Shown: piece by piece, positions 8,411 through 17,905 of the stretch | Position numbering within the stretch: the stretch's first letter is position 1 | How the letters are laid out: every line of letters starts with the position of its first letter | Program-made: the position numbers and the translations under genes | Virus record (IMG/VR): IMGVR_UViG_3300046792_000244 | Span: 1 to 64,000 of that record | DNA: 64,000 nucleotides | From: a virus | Direction: 5' to 3' (one strand) | Notes under the pieces: model-generated | Told to the model about the DNA's origin: nothing | Database searches by the model: none | Seen by the model: the letters and a program-made list of their open reading frames with translations, nothing else

Positions 8411-8952
8411 GCGAAATCAGCGACCTCATCAAAGCGCAGCGTGGTCAGGGCGTTGTCATGACGCCGCAAGGTGAGTTCCACGAGAAGCTCGTGGCTGCCG
8501 TCGCCTTCGTGGCGGCATGCGGCGTGCCCGACCTGCTGGCAAAGAGCGGCGAAGAGCAGCCACGCGACGACGACGGACGGTTCGCTTCTGGTGGTGGCGG
8601 ATCAAAGCAAGAAAGCCTGTCGCCAAGACAAGCCGCCCTCCGAGAATCAGGCAGCTCGCGCTATGCTGGCCGCACGAACCCGCCTGTCGGCACCGAGGGC
8701 CATGGCAAGAGCGGCGCGACACTCACGCCCGTCGGTGGCACAGGTGCACAGTTGACTGACAAAGCCAATGCTGCATCGCGCAAGGCCTCAAAAATCGGCG
8801 CCGACAACAAGGGGGCTCTTCACGACACTGCCGCCACCGCCCATGCGCTCGCAGCCACGCAAAACGCGAGCGAAGGAAACCGGGTCGCAGCTGAAACGCA
8901 CCACAGCATGTCGATTTACCACCAGTCGCAGGCGCGACTGCATGGGGGTTGA
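8407..8952 (+). CDS. Head-operon protein of unknown function
   Basis: The 181-residue product starts at ATGA. A short helical N-terminus is followed by the DDDGRFASGG motif often seen in phage head-assembly proteins, then a long low-complexity Ser/Gly/Ala/Lys region and a His-containing helical tail. Its place immediately upstream of the portal gene suggests a head-assembly or internal protein; this is inference. Confidence 0.55.
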   Translation: MSEISDLIKAQRGQGVVMTPQGEFHEKLVAAVAFVAACGVPDLLAKSGEEQPRDDDGRFASGGGGSKQESLSPRQAALRESGSSRYAGRTNPPVGTEGHGKSGATLTPVGGTGAQLTDKANAASRKASKIGADNKGALHDTAATAHALAATQNASEGNRVAAETHHSMSIYHQSQARLHGG

Positions 8953-8954
8953 CC

Positions 8955-10709
8955 ATGGCTGACACGGGCACCGGCGGCCGCGAATCCATGGGCACCAACG
9001 TCGAGCCGACGCTCGTGCAGCGCCTCGTGGCCGGCCTGCGCTATGCCGTGCAGGGCGTCGGCCCGGACAATTGGTTCGGGCCAATGAACCCGCTGGTGCC
9101 GCAGGCTCAGGATCGCACCGAAGGCCGGCAGTTCGATTACCCCGTCGGCTACAACCTGCGGATTCAGCCGCGCAGCGGCGAGAACATCAGCTTCGGCACG
9201 CTGCGTGCCCTCGCCGACGGCTACGACCTGCTGCGCCTCGTCATTGAGACACGCAAGGATCAGTTGGAAGCCTTCGACTGGGAGATCGTGCCGAAGCGCA
9301 AGGAATCCAATGCCGATGCCATGGCCGACGACATCAAGGAGGTCACCGACTTCCTGCAATCGCCCGACAAGGAGCACGACTGGCCGCAATGGCTGCGCAT
9401 GCAGCTCGAAGACCTGCTGGTTATCGACGCCGTGACGATCTACCCACGGCTGAACCGCGGCGGCGGCCTCTACGCTTTCGAGCTCATCGACGCCGCCACG
9501 ATCAAGCGCGTCATCGACGAAGGCGGCCGCACGCCGCTGCCGCCCAGCCCGGCCTATCAGCAGGTGCTCAAGGGAATACCCGCAGCCGACTACAGCCGCG
9601 ACCAGCTGGTCTACCGCATGCGCAACCCGCGCACGAACCGCATCTACGGCATGAGCCCGGTCGAGCAGGTGCTGATGACGGTCAACATCGCCATGCGTCG
9701 CCAGATGTCGCAGCTCGACGCCTACACGCAGGGCAATATCCCCGAGGCCATCGCCCAGATGCCTGAAAACTGGACGGCCAAGCAGATCAGCGAATTTCAG
9801 GGCTGGTGGGACGCCGTTCTGGAAGGCAACAGCGCTGCCAAGCGCAAGATGCGCTTCATCCCCAGCCTGAAGGACATCAAGTTCCCCAAGGAGCAGGTGC
9901 TGAAGGACGAATACGACGAGTGGCTGGCGCGCATCGTGTGCTTTGCCTTCTCGGTCAGCCCGTCGGCACTCATCAAGCAGGTCAACCGGGCCAGCGGTGA
10001 ACAGATGGCCGACACGGCGAAAGAAGAAGGCCTGATGCCGCTGCTGCGCTTCATGGAGTCGCATATGTCGACGCTGATTCAGCGCTTCTTGAAGAAGCCC
10101 GGCCTGCGCTTCCAGTTCAAGATCGTCAACCGCGTGGCGCCGCTCGATCAAGCCGGCATCCACAAGATTTACGGCGACATGGAAGTCTTGACGCCCGACG
10201 AGATCCGCGAAGAGTTGGATCGCGACGCCCTCACACCCGAGCAGCGCGAGGAAGCCTGGCCGACGCCAGTCGCCCCGGGCTTCAACCCAGACGGCACGCC
10301 GATTCTTCCGAAGGGTGCGCCCGGCCAGCCTGTGCCGGCAGCACCTGGCGGCGGCGCACCTGCTGCCGGCGAGGGAAAACCCCCGGCAGTCGCCAAGCCG
10401 CCGGCCGAGCCACCAAAGCCAGCCGGGCCGACTGAAGCCGAGAAGATGCTGGCTCAAGCCCTGGCCATGCTCGACCCCGAGCGCATCGCCAAGATCGCCA
10501 CCGATGCCATCCGCGCCCAGCCCGCGCAAGTCGTCGAACTGCGCCCCGAGGTCAACGTCGAGGTCGGCGACACCACGGTGCACGCGCCGGCACCGCGCAT
10601 GGAAGGCATGGAGAAGCTCTTCCGCGACCAGACGCTCGCAAAGAAAGTGCTCGTCGGTCGCCGCATGGCCGACGGCTCGATGGAAGCCAAATGGAAGGAC
10701 GCCCCATGA
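8955..10709 (+). CDS. Portal protein
   Basis: The 584-residue protein is portal-like: N-terminal PVGYNLRIQPRSGE, a helical LLRLVIETRKDQLEAFDWEI segment, a central wing domain with YRMRNPRTNRIYGMSPVEQ, and the helix with VSPSALIK. A Pro/Ala-rich linker (about 435-500) precedes a C-terminal acidic/coiled extension. Portals form the dodecameric DNA entry ring and bind terminase. I chose the ATG at 8955 over the TTG at 8949. The stop overlaps the next gene by ATGA. Confidence 0.85.
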   Translation: MADTGTGGRESMGTNVEPTLVQRLVAGLRYAVQGVGPDNWFGPMNPLVPQAQDRTEGRQFDYPVGYNLRIQPRSGENISFGTLRALADGYDLLRLVIETRKDQLEAFDWEIVPKRKESNADAMADDIKEVTDFLQSPDKEHDWPQWLRMQLEDLLVIDAVTIYPRLNRGGGLYAFELIDAATIKRVIDEGGRTPLPPSPAYQQVLKGIPAADYSRDQLVYRMRNPRTNRIYGMSPVEQVLMTVNIAMRRQMSQLDAYTQGNIPEAIAQMPENWTAKQISEFQGWWDAVLEGNSAAKRKMRFIPSLKDIKFPKEQVLKDEYDEWLARIVCFAFSVSPSALIKQVNRASGEQMADTAKEEGLMPLLRFMESHMSTLIQRFLKKPGLRFQFKIVNRVAPLDQAGIHKIYGDMEVLTPDEIREELDRDALTPEQREEAWPTPVAPGFNPDGTPILPKGAPGQPVPAAPGGGAPAAGEGKPPAVAKPPAEPPKPAGPTEAEKMLAQALAMLDPERIAKIATDAIRAQPAQVVELRPEVNVEVGDTTVHAPAPRMEGMEKLFRDQTLAKKVLVGRRMADGSMEAKWKDAP

Positions 10710-10894
10710 TTCTCGACACCACCCGCGGCCCCGTTCTCGCAGCCCTGCTCGAAAAGCGCGAGACGACGCGCGAGATCCCGGCCGGCCAGTTGACGACCGT
10801 TGAATACCTGCTCGACGGCGAGGTCGTGAAGTGCGATCAGACCGTGAAGGTTTCCGAAGCTGCCATGGAAGGCTTCGGATCGGCTCAAATCTAG
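10706..10894 (+). CDS. Small hypothetical protein
   Basis: The 62-residue product begins at an ATGA overlap with portal. It is mixed alpha/beta with no recognisable motif (MILDTTRGPVLAALLEKRET). I do not recognise the family. It probably shares the portal transcript. Confidence 0.5.
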   Translation: MILDTTRGPVLAALLEKRETTREIPAGQLTTVEYLLDGEVVKCDQTVKVSEAAMEGFGSAQI

Positions 10895-10925
10895 CCCACC
10901 CATCACCCCCTCACAGGAGAACGCA

Positions 10926-11450
10926 ATGAATGCACTCACGATCACCGCCGGCCCGATGTCACCCGCCCTGCAGCTGCCTCGCAGTCTGCGCCGCCTGAAG
11001 ACGCTGCTCGAGCCGCTCTTCATGGCCATCACCACGGCAATGTGCACGAGCTACAAGGTCGAGCTCATGACGGCCACGCACAACCACGCCGTCGGCGGCA
11101 GCAACTTCAAGCTGGCGCTGTTCGACAGCACGGCCACGATGGATGCCACGACCACCACGTACAGCGGTGCCAACGAAGTGGCGAACGGCAGCGGCTACAC
11201 CACCGGCGGCAAGGCGCTGACGAACTCGGCGCCAACCTCAAGCGGCACGACGGCGTACACCACGTTCACCGACTTGGTCTGGACGGCCAGCACGTTCACC
11301 ACGCGTGGCGCGCAAATCTTCAACAACAGCGCAGCCAACAAGTCGGTCGGCGTGTTCGACTTCGGCGCCAACATCAGCGTGTCGGCCGGCAACCTCACCG
11401 TGCAGTTCCCGACAGCCAATGCAACGGCTGCCGTGCTGCGCCTGGCTTGA
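10926..11450 (+). CDS. Putative minor structural protein
   Basis: The 174-residue Thr/Ser/Ala/Gly-rich, mostly beta protein follows an AGGAG site at about 10914-10918. From residue ~33 (MAITTAMCTSYKVELMTATH) it resembles a phage structural-protein family with repeated T/S-rich strands and FKLALF. An internal ATG at 11023 is an alternative start. A virion surface or decoration role is inferred from composition and position. Confidence 0.6.
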   Translation: MNALTITAGPMSPALQLPRSLRRLKTLLEPLFMAITTAMCTSYKVELMTATHNHAVGGSNFKLALFDSTATMDATTTTYSGANEVANGSGYTTGGKALTNSAPTSSGTTAYTTFTDLVWTASTFTTRGAQIFNNSAANKSVGVFDFGANISVSAGNLTVQFPTANATAAVLRLA

Positions 11451-11455
11451 CAGCC

Positions 11456-12163
11456 ATGAAAACAGACGTCGTCAACGGCATCATCCTGCTGGTTTGCGCC
11501 CTTGTATTGGCAGCGTCGGCGCATGCTCAGTCGGGGGGCGGCCAGCCAGGTGACCCGCCGGTGAACGTCGCCGGCTCGGTATGCAATCCAGTTGGTGCAC
11601 TGGCGAAAGCAAGAGATGCGGGCATCGGCCCGTCGCTGTCAGGTCTGTGGTTCTCCCATTGGTGCAAAGCCGCCGACGGCAAATATGGACTCAACATCGG
11701 GGTCGTCGCCTCATCCGATATCGCGAGCTTCCCCGGCATGGCTCACGACTGGATGGTGGCTATCAACGGCGGCAGTGGTTACGACGCCGTGATGGCGGCA
11801 TACCGCGACAAATACGCAGCGCAGACAGGCGACCCGTACGCACCGAAGTTCAAGGCCATCTGGTATCCGTCGCTGGCTGCCATCATGGCGGCAAAGCCAG
11901 CCGATGAGACTCCGCCCGTCGTAACGCCGCCTGTTGCCGCCTATGTGGTGCAGAGCAACGGCAGTCTTGGCGGTATTCCGCGGGCTACGCGGCCGGCCTA
12001 CCCATTCGCATCCGGCGTGCGATCGACCGTGCAAAAAGGGACGGCGCTTGTCGGCCAGCCATGCTTTCCAGACGTCGCTCTCAGCGCTGAAACCGGCGGC
12101 AAATACATGGCCTACGGCCCGGCGCAGGCTGCGACATCTGTGGCGCTGTGCGCGCTCAAGTAA
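11456..12163 (+). CDS. Secreted protein with Sec signal peptide
   Basis: The 235-residue protein has a clear N-terminal signal: KTDVVNG, a hydrophobic core IILLVCALVLAAS, and a likely AHA cleavage site at about residue 24. The mature part has four or more Cys and Trp-rich stretches (GLWFSHWCKA). Export to the periplasm is unusual in a head-gene operon. I do not recognise the fold. The end overlaps the next small gene by 16 bases. Confidence 0.6.
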   Translation: MKTDVVNGIILLVCALVLAASAHAQSGGGQPGDPPVNVAGSVCNPVGALAKARDAGIGPSLSGLWFSHWCKAADGKYGLNIGVVASSDIASFPGMAHDWMVAINGGSGYDAVMAAYRDKYAAQTGDPYAPKFKAIWYPSLAAIMAAKPADETPPVVTPPVAAYVVQSNGSLGGIPRATRPAYPFASGVRSTVQKGTALVGQPCFPDVALSAETGGKYMAYGPAQAATSVALCALK

Positions 12164-12369
12164 ATCATGGTCGCTTTCTCATCGGTGACGCCGCCGATCA
12201 GTTGGAGGCTCAGCAAGATTTCAAGCGCAAGCTCATGCACTGCAGGGCTGATGAAAAGCGCAAGGCACTGAAGGCCCGCCACAAGAAGTTGATGCGCCAC
12301 GGCTTCGATGAATTCGTGGCCAATGTAGTCGAACAATGCCACGCTCTTGGGCGTTGGCCGAGGGCCTGA
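12148..12369 (+). CDS. Small basic helical protein
   Basis: The 73-residue product from a GTG start is rich in Lys/Arg/Glu helices (ADEKRKALKARHKKLMRHG). No good ribosome-binding site is seen, so translation may be coupled to the preceding gene, which it overlaps by 16 bases. Function unknown. Confidence 0.45.
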   Translation: MRAQVNHGRFLIGDAADQLEAQQDFKRKLMHCRADEKRKALKARHKKLMRHGFDEFVANVVEQCHALGRWPRA

Positions 12370-12370
12370 A

Positions 12371-12730
12371 ATGTCTGTTCTGCTGACGATTTCTTCCCAA
12401 GCCGTTGCAAGCGGCGCCACGCTGGCCACGGGCTGGGTTACCGTTCCCCCCGCGTGGCTGCACGTCGTCGTCAACATAGACGGTACGCTATGGCCGGCTG
12501 GAACCGTGCTTGATGGCCACGCCGACATTTCAGAAGATGGTGGCAACAGTTTCCACCAGTACGGCGCGATTCACGTCGCCAAGCCGTTTCTCATCGGCGG
12601 ATGGTGCTCATGCGTGCTGCCGCCTTTCCCACTGAATGCCAACGCCAGTCGACGCATTCGGGCTTTCGTGGCGTGTTCGGCTGGGCCTGGTTTTAATCTT
12701 CTCGGCAACATCAGCGACGCGCTGCATTGA
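12371..12730 (+). CDS. Hypothetical beta-rich structural-type protein
   Basis: The 119-residue product starts one base after the preceding stop. It is strand-rich with Trp and Gly (WVTVPPAWLHVVVNIDGTLW), suggesting a beta-sandwich. It lies among putative structural genes. I do not recognise the family. Confidence 0.5.
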   Translation: MSVLLTISSQAVASGATLATGWVTVPPAWLHVVVNIDGTLWPAGTVLDGHADISEDGGNSFHQYGAIHVAKPFLIGGWCSCVLPPFPLNANASRRIRAFVACSAGPGFNLLGNISDALH

Positions 12731-12733
12731 ACT

Positions 12734-13723
12734 ATGAGCGGCTACCTGTCCCTTGTCTCAGCAACGGCGCCTTCTGGCAGCTACAACCTGACGGCGCTGG
12801 GCCAAGACGACTGGCGGGCTATCGACGCCTCACAGGTAGACAACCACAAGTCGGGCGGCGCCAACCGCATTCAAGTGCCAACCAACGTAGGGGGCGCGAG
12901 CTCGCTGGCCTCGACGCTCCACAACTGGAGCGATGGCACACCGACGGCCTCGCAGAGCAACGACAACCAGGGGTACTACAGCTACAACAACAGCGCGCCG
13001 TTGATGAGGCAACCCATCCTCACTCGCACGACCGTGGATGACTATTACCTGCTTGTCGGCGGCGGCACGGACACGCGTTGGGCTATCTCGCTCAGCGATG
13101 CGAGCGCATCACCCATCAATGGCACGTTCGGATCCGCTGGCGATGTGCTGCTGCACATTCAGGCGGCGTCGGCCACAGCGAATCAGACGCTCAACGTAGA
13201 CGTCGACGGGATTTCCAACTACGCATACATCGACTCGTGCTGGTTGGTGAATGGTGTCGGAGACCTCACGGTTTTACTCGCCAGCGCGCAGGCCACGGGC
13301 GCAGTTTCTGCGCTCACGATGAACTACCCACAGCAGGTGCTTGAACCTGTTTCTGATATCACCGCAGCCAATTGGGTGCCGTCTACGGGCGCGTCTCTCT
13401 ACGCCATGATTGACGAAGCCGCACCAGACGACAGCGATTACATCTACAACCTTGGCATCGTCGGCAGCGAATGTGCGGTTGGTTTGTCGGCTGGAAATGC
13501 GCCGGCTTCGAATGTCGGCAACGTGGTGACGTATCGAATCAAGGGCGACGGCAGCAGCTCGCTCACCGTGACGCTCAAAGAAACCACGACGACAATCGCG
13601 ACGTGGACGCATTCGCCGTCGCCGACGAACTACACGACGTACGTGCAGGAACTCAGCACAGCGCAGGTCGCCTCAATCGGAAACTTTTCCAACCTGCGCC
13701 TCTACTTTGGAGCAACACCATGA
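12734..13723 (+). CDS. Putative structural/adhesin-like beta protein
   Basis: The 329-residue protein is rich in Ser, Thr, Asn, Tyr and Gly, with alternating strands throughout and no helical catalytic domain. A C-terminal module (about 205-329, SDITAANWVPSTGA...) looks like a carbohydrate-binding type jelly roll. A virion-surface or host-contact role is inferred. The stop overlaps the next start (ATGA). Confidence 0.5.
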   Translation: MSGYLSLVSATAPSGSYNLTALGQDDWRAIDASQVDNHKSGGANRIQVPTNVGGASSLASTLHNWSDGTPTASQSNDNQGYYSYNNSAPLMRQPILTRTTVDDYYLLVGGGTDTRWAISLSDASASPINGTFGSAGDVLLHIQAASATANQTLNVDVDGISNYAYIDSCWLVNGVGDLTVLLASAQATGAVSALTMNYPQQVLEPVSDITAANWVPSTGASLYAMIDEAAPDDSDYIYNLGIVGSECAVGLSAGNAPASNVGNVVTYRIKGDGSSSLTVTLKETTTTIATWTHSPSPTNYTTYVQELSTAQVASIGNFSNLRLYFGATP

Positions 13724-14871
13724 GCCACACCCATTCTCAGCGTCTCGAATCCTGGCTCGGTGCGGCCGCTGTCAAGCGCCTGTCGGATTCAATGCGCACG
13801 TTCTACCATCCGATCGCGCTGCATGGTGTCCCCGGCGCCGTCTATGCCATGCCGGGCGGCGACTTCTGCGGCGAGATCCGCGCCGGCAGCGAAGTCTCGG
13901 CTGTTGATCGAGCCGTCGACAGCATGCGTCGCGAAGATCGGGCGCGCCGGGCCCAGGTATCACTGCACAAAATCTCGGCATCGCACGTGCTGCGCTCACG
14001 TCTTGATCGGCGCCAGCACGCCTTCGCCAGCATGTCGGCGCTCATCGCTGCCGGCACGGGCGGAAAAGCGCAATCGCTGATGTACAACAAAGCCGGCGTG
14101 GCATCGAATGCCATCGGCAACTGCATCGACCTGTGGACATTGGGTAACTTCCCGACGGCAGGCGCTGCCGGCGCCGCGGCTCCCGGTGGCTCGTCGCCAA
14201 CGAGTGCATCGGCTGGCGCACTGCTCTATGGCAACCCGGCGACGGCAAACGGTGGGCACTTCGTTACGGCATGGCCGACGGCAAGCGTAGCCAACAATAC
14301 CCTGCTGATGTACGACCGACTCTTCGCCGTCGCGAAGACGATGAACAGTAGCGCCACCGAGGCGGTTTCCGGCACCTATGCCCGCTATCAGAATCTGACG
14401 GCAGGCGCTGACGACTTTGTGGGGGGTACCTTCTGTTTCCCGAGTTCACCAACCACGGTTCTCGCGGCAACGGCGCACAACTGGACGGTGTGTCAGTACA
14501 CGAGCCAGGCAAACACCACATCCAACTTCCCCAGCATCGCCGGCGTGTCGGCCTCGGTGAAGAACGGCGTTGATCTTGCCGCCGGCAACTGGTTCATGCC
14601 ACTGGCATCCGGGGATGTCGGCATCAAGGCGCTCAAGCAGATGCAGTGCAGCGCGCTTGTCGCCACGGGCACGATCGATTTTGTACTTGGGCACCCGATC
14701 GCCTTCATGCCGTGCCCGATCGCCAACCTGATCTGCGTGGTCGACGGCATCAACACGGCGTTCAATCTCGAGCGCATCTACGACAACGCCGCGCTGGCTT
14801 TCTTGGAAATGCCGAAGCCGGCCACGACGGCGACAACCTACAGCGGGCAGATCCGCATCGTGGCCGAATAA
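13720..14871 (+). CDS. Putative virion structural protein
   Basis: The 383-residue protein has a helical basic N-terminus (1-105, SHTHSQRLESWLGAAAVKRL) and a long Ala/Ser/Thr/Gly-rich beta C-terminal domain. It carries several Cys, including CIDLW and CPIANLICVV. It matches no enzyme I recognise. It is cotranscribed with the neighbouring structural genes (ATGA at the start). Confidence 0.55.
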   Translation: MSHTHSQRLESWLGAAAVKRLSDSMRTFYHPIALHGVPGAVYAMPGGDFCGEIRAGSEVSAVDRAVDSMRREDRARRAQVSLHKISASHVLRSRLDRRQHAFASMSALIAAGTGGKAQSLMYNKAGVASNAIGNCIDLWTLGNFPTAGAAGAAAPGGSSPTSASAGALLYGNPATANGGHFVTAWPTASVANNTLLMYDRLFAVAKTMNSSATEAVSGTYARYQNLTAGADDFVGGTFCFPSSPTTVLAATAHNWTVCQYTSQANTTSNFPSIAGVSASVKNGVDLAAGNWFMPLASGDVGIKALKQMQCSALVATGTIDFVLGHPIAFMPCPIANLICVVDGINTAFNLERIYDNAALAFLEMPKPATTATTYSGQIRIVAE

Positions 14872-14880
14872 GGACGGGTC

Positions 14881-16701
14881 GTGTCGATCCTCTTCACACT
14901 GCTTGGCGCGTCGCTTACTCAGCCTTCGCTGAGCCAGTGGCAGCCCGGCGGTATCGGTGGTGAGCATGACCCGAACCCGCCAGTCGGCATCCTGGCGCCC
15001 ACGGGTTCCGTTGCATTCGCTCAGCTGATTCTCAACGCGGCGAGCAGCAGCGGCGACGCCACGACGACGCTGACCGGTGTTGCCGCTACGGCCGCAATCG
15101 GATCAGTACAAACCCTCGTCGATAGTTCTGTTGCCCTGACAGGTGTCGTCGCCACTGGCAGCCCGGGCAGCCTGGCGGCATCGTCGGAAACCACGGTCTC
15201 CATCACTGGCGTGAGCACCACCGGCCAAATCGGTGGACCCACCGTCACGGCGTCTTCGACGGCAAGCCTCGTCGGCGTTCAATCCGCGGCGGCCGTCGGC
15301 AGCCTGACGGCATCATCAGCCACGGCGGTAACGCTGACGGCAGTCGTGGCTACGGCCGGCGTGGGCACGCTCAGCGCGAGCAGCGCGTCGGTGGCCAGCA
15401 TCGTGGGCGTACAGGCTGCAGGTGCTGCCGGTGCACCTGCGGCGAAATCTGACAGCCTCGCCAGCATCACCGGCGTGGCGGCGACGGGCAGCGTCGGCAA
15501 CATCGTGGCGGCGGCAGCAACGGCTGACGCCACGGCCAACATCAGCGGCGTGACAGCGAGTGGCGCCGTCGGTGCGCTCACGCTGGCCACCGACTCGACG
15601 GCCTTCCTGACCGGCGTTTTCGCCACGGCGGCAACCACCGCACCGGCGGCGAGCAGCACGTCGACCGCCTCGCTTGCCGGTGTCGCCGCGGCCGGGCAGG
15701 TCGGCGCCATTGCTGGGCATTCCGATTCCCTGGCATCGATCGTCGGCACCCAGGCAGCTGGCGCCGCCGGCACCATGTCGGCGAGTTCGGCGTCGAGCCA
15801 GCTGACGACATTGCAGGGCATCGAGACCACGGCTTCGGCGGGCACGCTGGCCGCGCGCGCCGACAGCCTGGCTGCGATCAGCGGTGTGGCCGCGGCGGCT
15901 CAGGTCGGCACACCCGTGGCAGCCGGCAATTCGCTGGCCACGCTGAGCGGCACCTCGGCAACGGCAGCCGTCGCCGGGCTGGGCGTGATGGTCGACAGCA
16001 CCGGGCAGATCCTCGGCGTGTTCGCCACCGGCCAGCCGGGCAGCCTGTCGACAGCCGTCACGTCGACGGTGGTGCTCGCCGGTGTTCAAGGCGTGGGCCA
16101 GCCGGGCACGATTGTCGGCAGCGGCAGCAGCGGCAACACTGCACTGGTTCCCGCGCTGACAGCCACTGGTGCCGTGGGCGTGGTTAGCGCGCACTCTGAT
16201 TCCGTCGCCTTGATCGTGGGCCAGCAGGCGCAGGGCGATGTCGGCGCCCTGGTGCTGGTGGCCAGCGGTGCCGTAGTCACGCTTGCCGGCGTGGAAGCCA
16301 GCGGCCAGGTCGGCAGCATCACGGCGTCGATTCCCGTCGTCGAGACGCAGCAGGCGCTGGACGGCGCCGGTTGGGGCCGCGGCAACCGCGTCGAGCACGT
16401 CATTGATCGCACGTACCGCAAGTCGGCCGTCGTCTCACTGGCTGGCGTCAGCGCTCAAGGTGCCGTCGGCATGCCGCAGGCGCGCGGCGACTCAGCCAAG
16501 CCCGTTGTGGTGGAATTGCCTCCCGAGGTCATCCAACCGCAGCGCATCCGCCTGGGTGCCAGGGTCGATGCCGTAGCCGTCATCACCGGCGTGCAGGCGC
16601 GCATCATCGAGTTCCGGCCGCGCCCATTGGGCCAGCCCGTGCCGGTGGCCGACGCCGAGCTCGAAGACTTCCTCGAGTTCGCCCGAAAGGCGTGGGCATG
16701 A
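14881..16701 (+). CDS. Repeat protein with about 21 imperfect 22-residue repeats
   Basis: The 606-residue protein from a GTG start has a short N-terminal segment, about twenty repeats of the pattern (L/I)xGVxATGxVGxxxA..S..., and a short C-terminal helix (AELEDFLEFARKAW). Composition is extreme: Ala, Ser, Gly, Val and Thr make up most of it. Regular short repeats of this kind form elongated beta-solenoid or fibre-like rods, so a fibre or head-spike is the best guess. It ends in ATGA with the head-morphogenesis gene. Confidence 0.65.
   Translation: MSILFTLLGASLTQPSLSQWQPGGIGGEHDPNPPVGILAPTGSVAFAQLILNAASSSGDATTTLTGVAATAAIGSVQTLVDSSVALTGVVATGSPGSLAASSETTVSITGVSTTGQIGGPTVTASSTASLVGVQSAAAVGSLTASSATAVTLTAVVATAGVGTLSASSASVASIVGVQAAGAAGAPAAKSDSLASITGVAATGSVGNIVAAAATADATANISGVTASGAVGALTLATDSTAFLTGVFATAATTAPAASSTSTASLAGVAAAGQVGAIAGHSDSLASIVGTQAAGAAGTMSASSASSQLTTLQGIETTASAGTLAARADSLAAISGVAAAAQVGTPVAAGNSLATLSGTSATAAVAGLGVMVDSTGQILGVFATGQPGSLSTAVTSTVVLAGVQGVGQPGTIVGSGSSGNTALVPALTATGAVGVVSAHSDSVALIVGQQAQGDVGALVLVASGAVVTLAGVEASGQVGSITASIPVVETQQALDGAGWGRGNRVEHVIDRTYRKSAVVSLAGVSAQGAVGMPQARGDSAKPVVVELPPEVIQPQRIRLGARVDAVAVITGVQARIIEFRPRPLGQPVPVADAELEDFLEFARKAWA
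15070..16620 (+). repeat. Degenerate 66-bp tandem coding repeats
   Basis: The DNA behind the 22-residue repeats is a tandem array of about 66 bp units, well diverged from each other in sequence (for example LTGVVATGSPGS, ISGVTASGAVGA, LAGVEASGQVGS). Unit length is mostly 22 codons, with a few units of 23-25. The divergence suggests an old array held in frame by selection. Confidence 0.6.
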
Positions 16702-17615
16702 CGCGCACGGTGTTCGTTCGTACACCGTGTGGGTGCTCTTCGCCCGGCATCGCAGCCGCGCTCGATCGCGAGGTGTTCGACAAAGCCGCGGCGCAGCAGC
16801 TCAGCAAGGGCCGCCGCCAGCCGCAGCTGACGCCAGTCGCCGTCTATGTCAAGCGCAAGCAGGCCGGCGTGACGCGCAAGCTGGCGAAATACCTGCGCAG
16901 CCTGCGCGCGCCAGCCAAGAAGAAGCTGCTCGCCCTCTACGCGCCACCGGCCGAGAAACTGGCAAAAGCCGAGAAGAAGCCGCCGACGAACGAGGAAATC
17001 ATCGCCGCCCTCAACTCGCTGTGGATTGCCGACGACCTCGACGGCTACATCACGCCGGCGCTGATCGCCGCTTATCACCGAGGCATGGACAACGGGTTCA
17101 CTCAGGTGGGTTTTGACCTCGGCGAAGCCACCGAGCAGATCGACACGGCAGCCGTGGCCTACGCCGAGGCGCGCGGCGGCGAGCTCATCACCGACTTGTC
17201 GGGCACGACGGCCGACGACATGCAGGCGCTGCTGGCCAGGGCAGTCGATCAGGGCATGAGCACCGACGAACTGGCGACGGCGATCGACGACAGCGGCGCC
17301 TTTGGTGAGTACCGCGCCAACATGATCGCGCGTACCGAACTCGCTTTCGCCCACGTCGCCGGCAATGTGCAGGGCTGGCGCGACAGCGGCGAGGTTTCGG
17401 GCAAGCGCAGCATCCTCGGCGATCTGCATGATGTGCCCGACGTGTGCGATGACTGCGCCGACATCGGCGAGGTCGGCCTCGACGACGAGTTCGTCGACGG
17501 CTTCGAATTCCCGCCGTATCACCCGCACTGCGTTTGTGATGTCGTGCCGATCCTGAGAGAATCTGACGACACCACGGCGTCGGATGACGCATCAACCTCC
17601 CAGGAGTCGCCATGA
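16698..17615 (+). CDS. Head morphogenesis protein (Mu F / SPP1 gp7-like)
   Basis: The 305-residue product starts at ATGA. Residues about 190-281 hold the MuF-type domain: RTELAFAHVAGNVQGW, then CDDCADIGEVG, ending in FPPYHPHCVCDV, the hallmark HP-x-C-x-C end of this family. These minor head proteins bind the portal and are injected or used in capsid assembly. The acidic Ser/Thr tail after it is probably disordered. Confidence 0.8.
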   Translation: MTRTVFVRTPCGCSSPGIAAALDREVFDKAAAQQLSKGRRQPQLTPVAVYVKRKQAGVTRKLAKYLRSLRAPAKKKLLALYAPPAEKLAKAEKKPPTNEEIIAALNSLWIADDLDGYITPALIAAYHRGMDNGFTQVGFDLGEATEQIDTAAVAYAEARGGELITDLSGTTADDMQALLARAVDQGMSTDELATAIDDSGAFGEYRANMIARTELAFAHVAGNVQGWRDSGEVSGKRSILGDLHDVPDVCDDCADIGEVGLDDEFVDGFEFPPYHPHCVCDVVPILRESDDTTASDDASTSQESP

Positions 17616-17905
17616 AAGTTCTGATCGAAGTCACCACCACCGCCGCGCTCGTGCCGGCTGCCACCGTCGCCGGCAAATACCGATTCCAGCTGCTGCAGGG
17701 AACCACCGTCGCTGCCGAGCAGGAAACCGACGCGCCCGAGGCTCTGTTCGACACCGTTGCCGACGGCGACTACGTGGCCAGCGTGTCGCGCCTCGGCTCT
17801 GATGGTGCCCAGCTGGCCGATGCCGTGACGCAGGCCTTCACCGTCACCAGCCCGGACATCAGCGTCGACGTTCCATCGGCTCTGACCATCACAACCTCGC
17901 TGTGA
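17612..17905 (+). CDS. Small beta-rich protein, possible head decoration
   Basis: The 97-residue product begins at an ATGA overlap. It looks like one immunoglobulin- or fibronectin-like beta-sandwich (KYRFQLLQGTTV...GDYVASVSRLGSDG). Such single-domain proteins often decorate capsids. It ends by GTGA with the next small gene. Confidence 0.5.
   Translation: MKVLIEVTTTAALVPAATVAGKYRFQLLQGTTVAAEQETDAPEALFDTVADGDYVASVSRLGSDGAQLADAVTQAFTVTSPDISVDVPSALTITTSL

Noticed and set aside
8916-10583. Minus-strand ORF opposite portal (555 codons)
   Set aside because: Antisense shadow; the plus-strand portal reading fits family and operon overlaps.
15070-16620. Repeats considered as a CRISPR array
   Set aside because: They are degenerate, in frame and coding, with no constant repeat and unique spacers.
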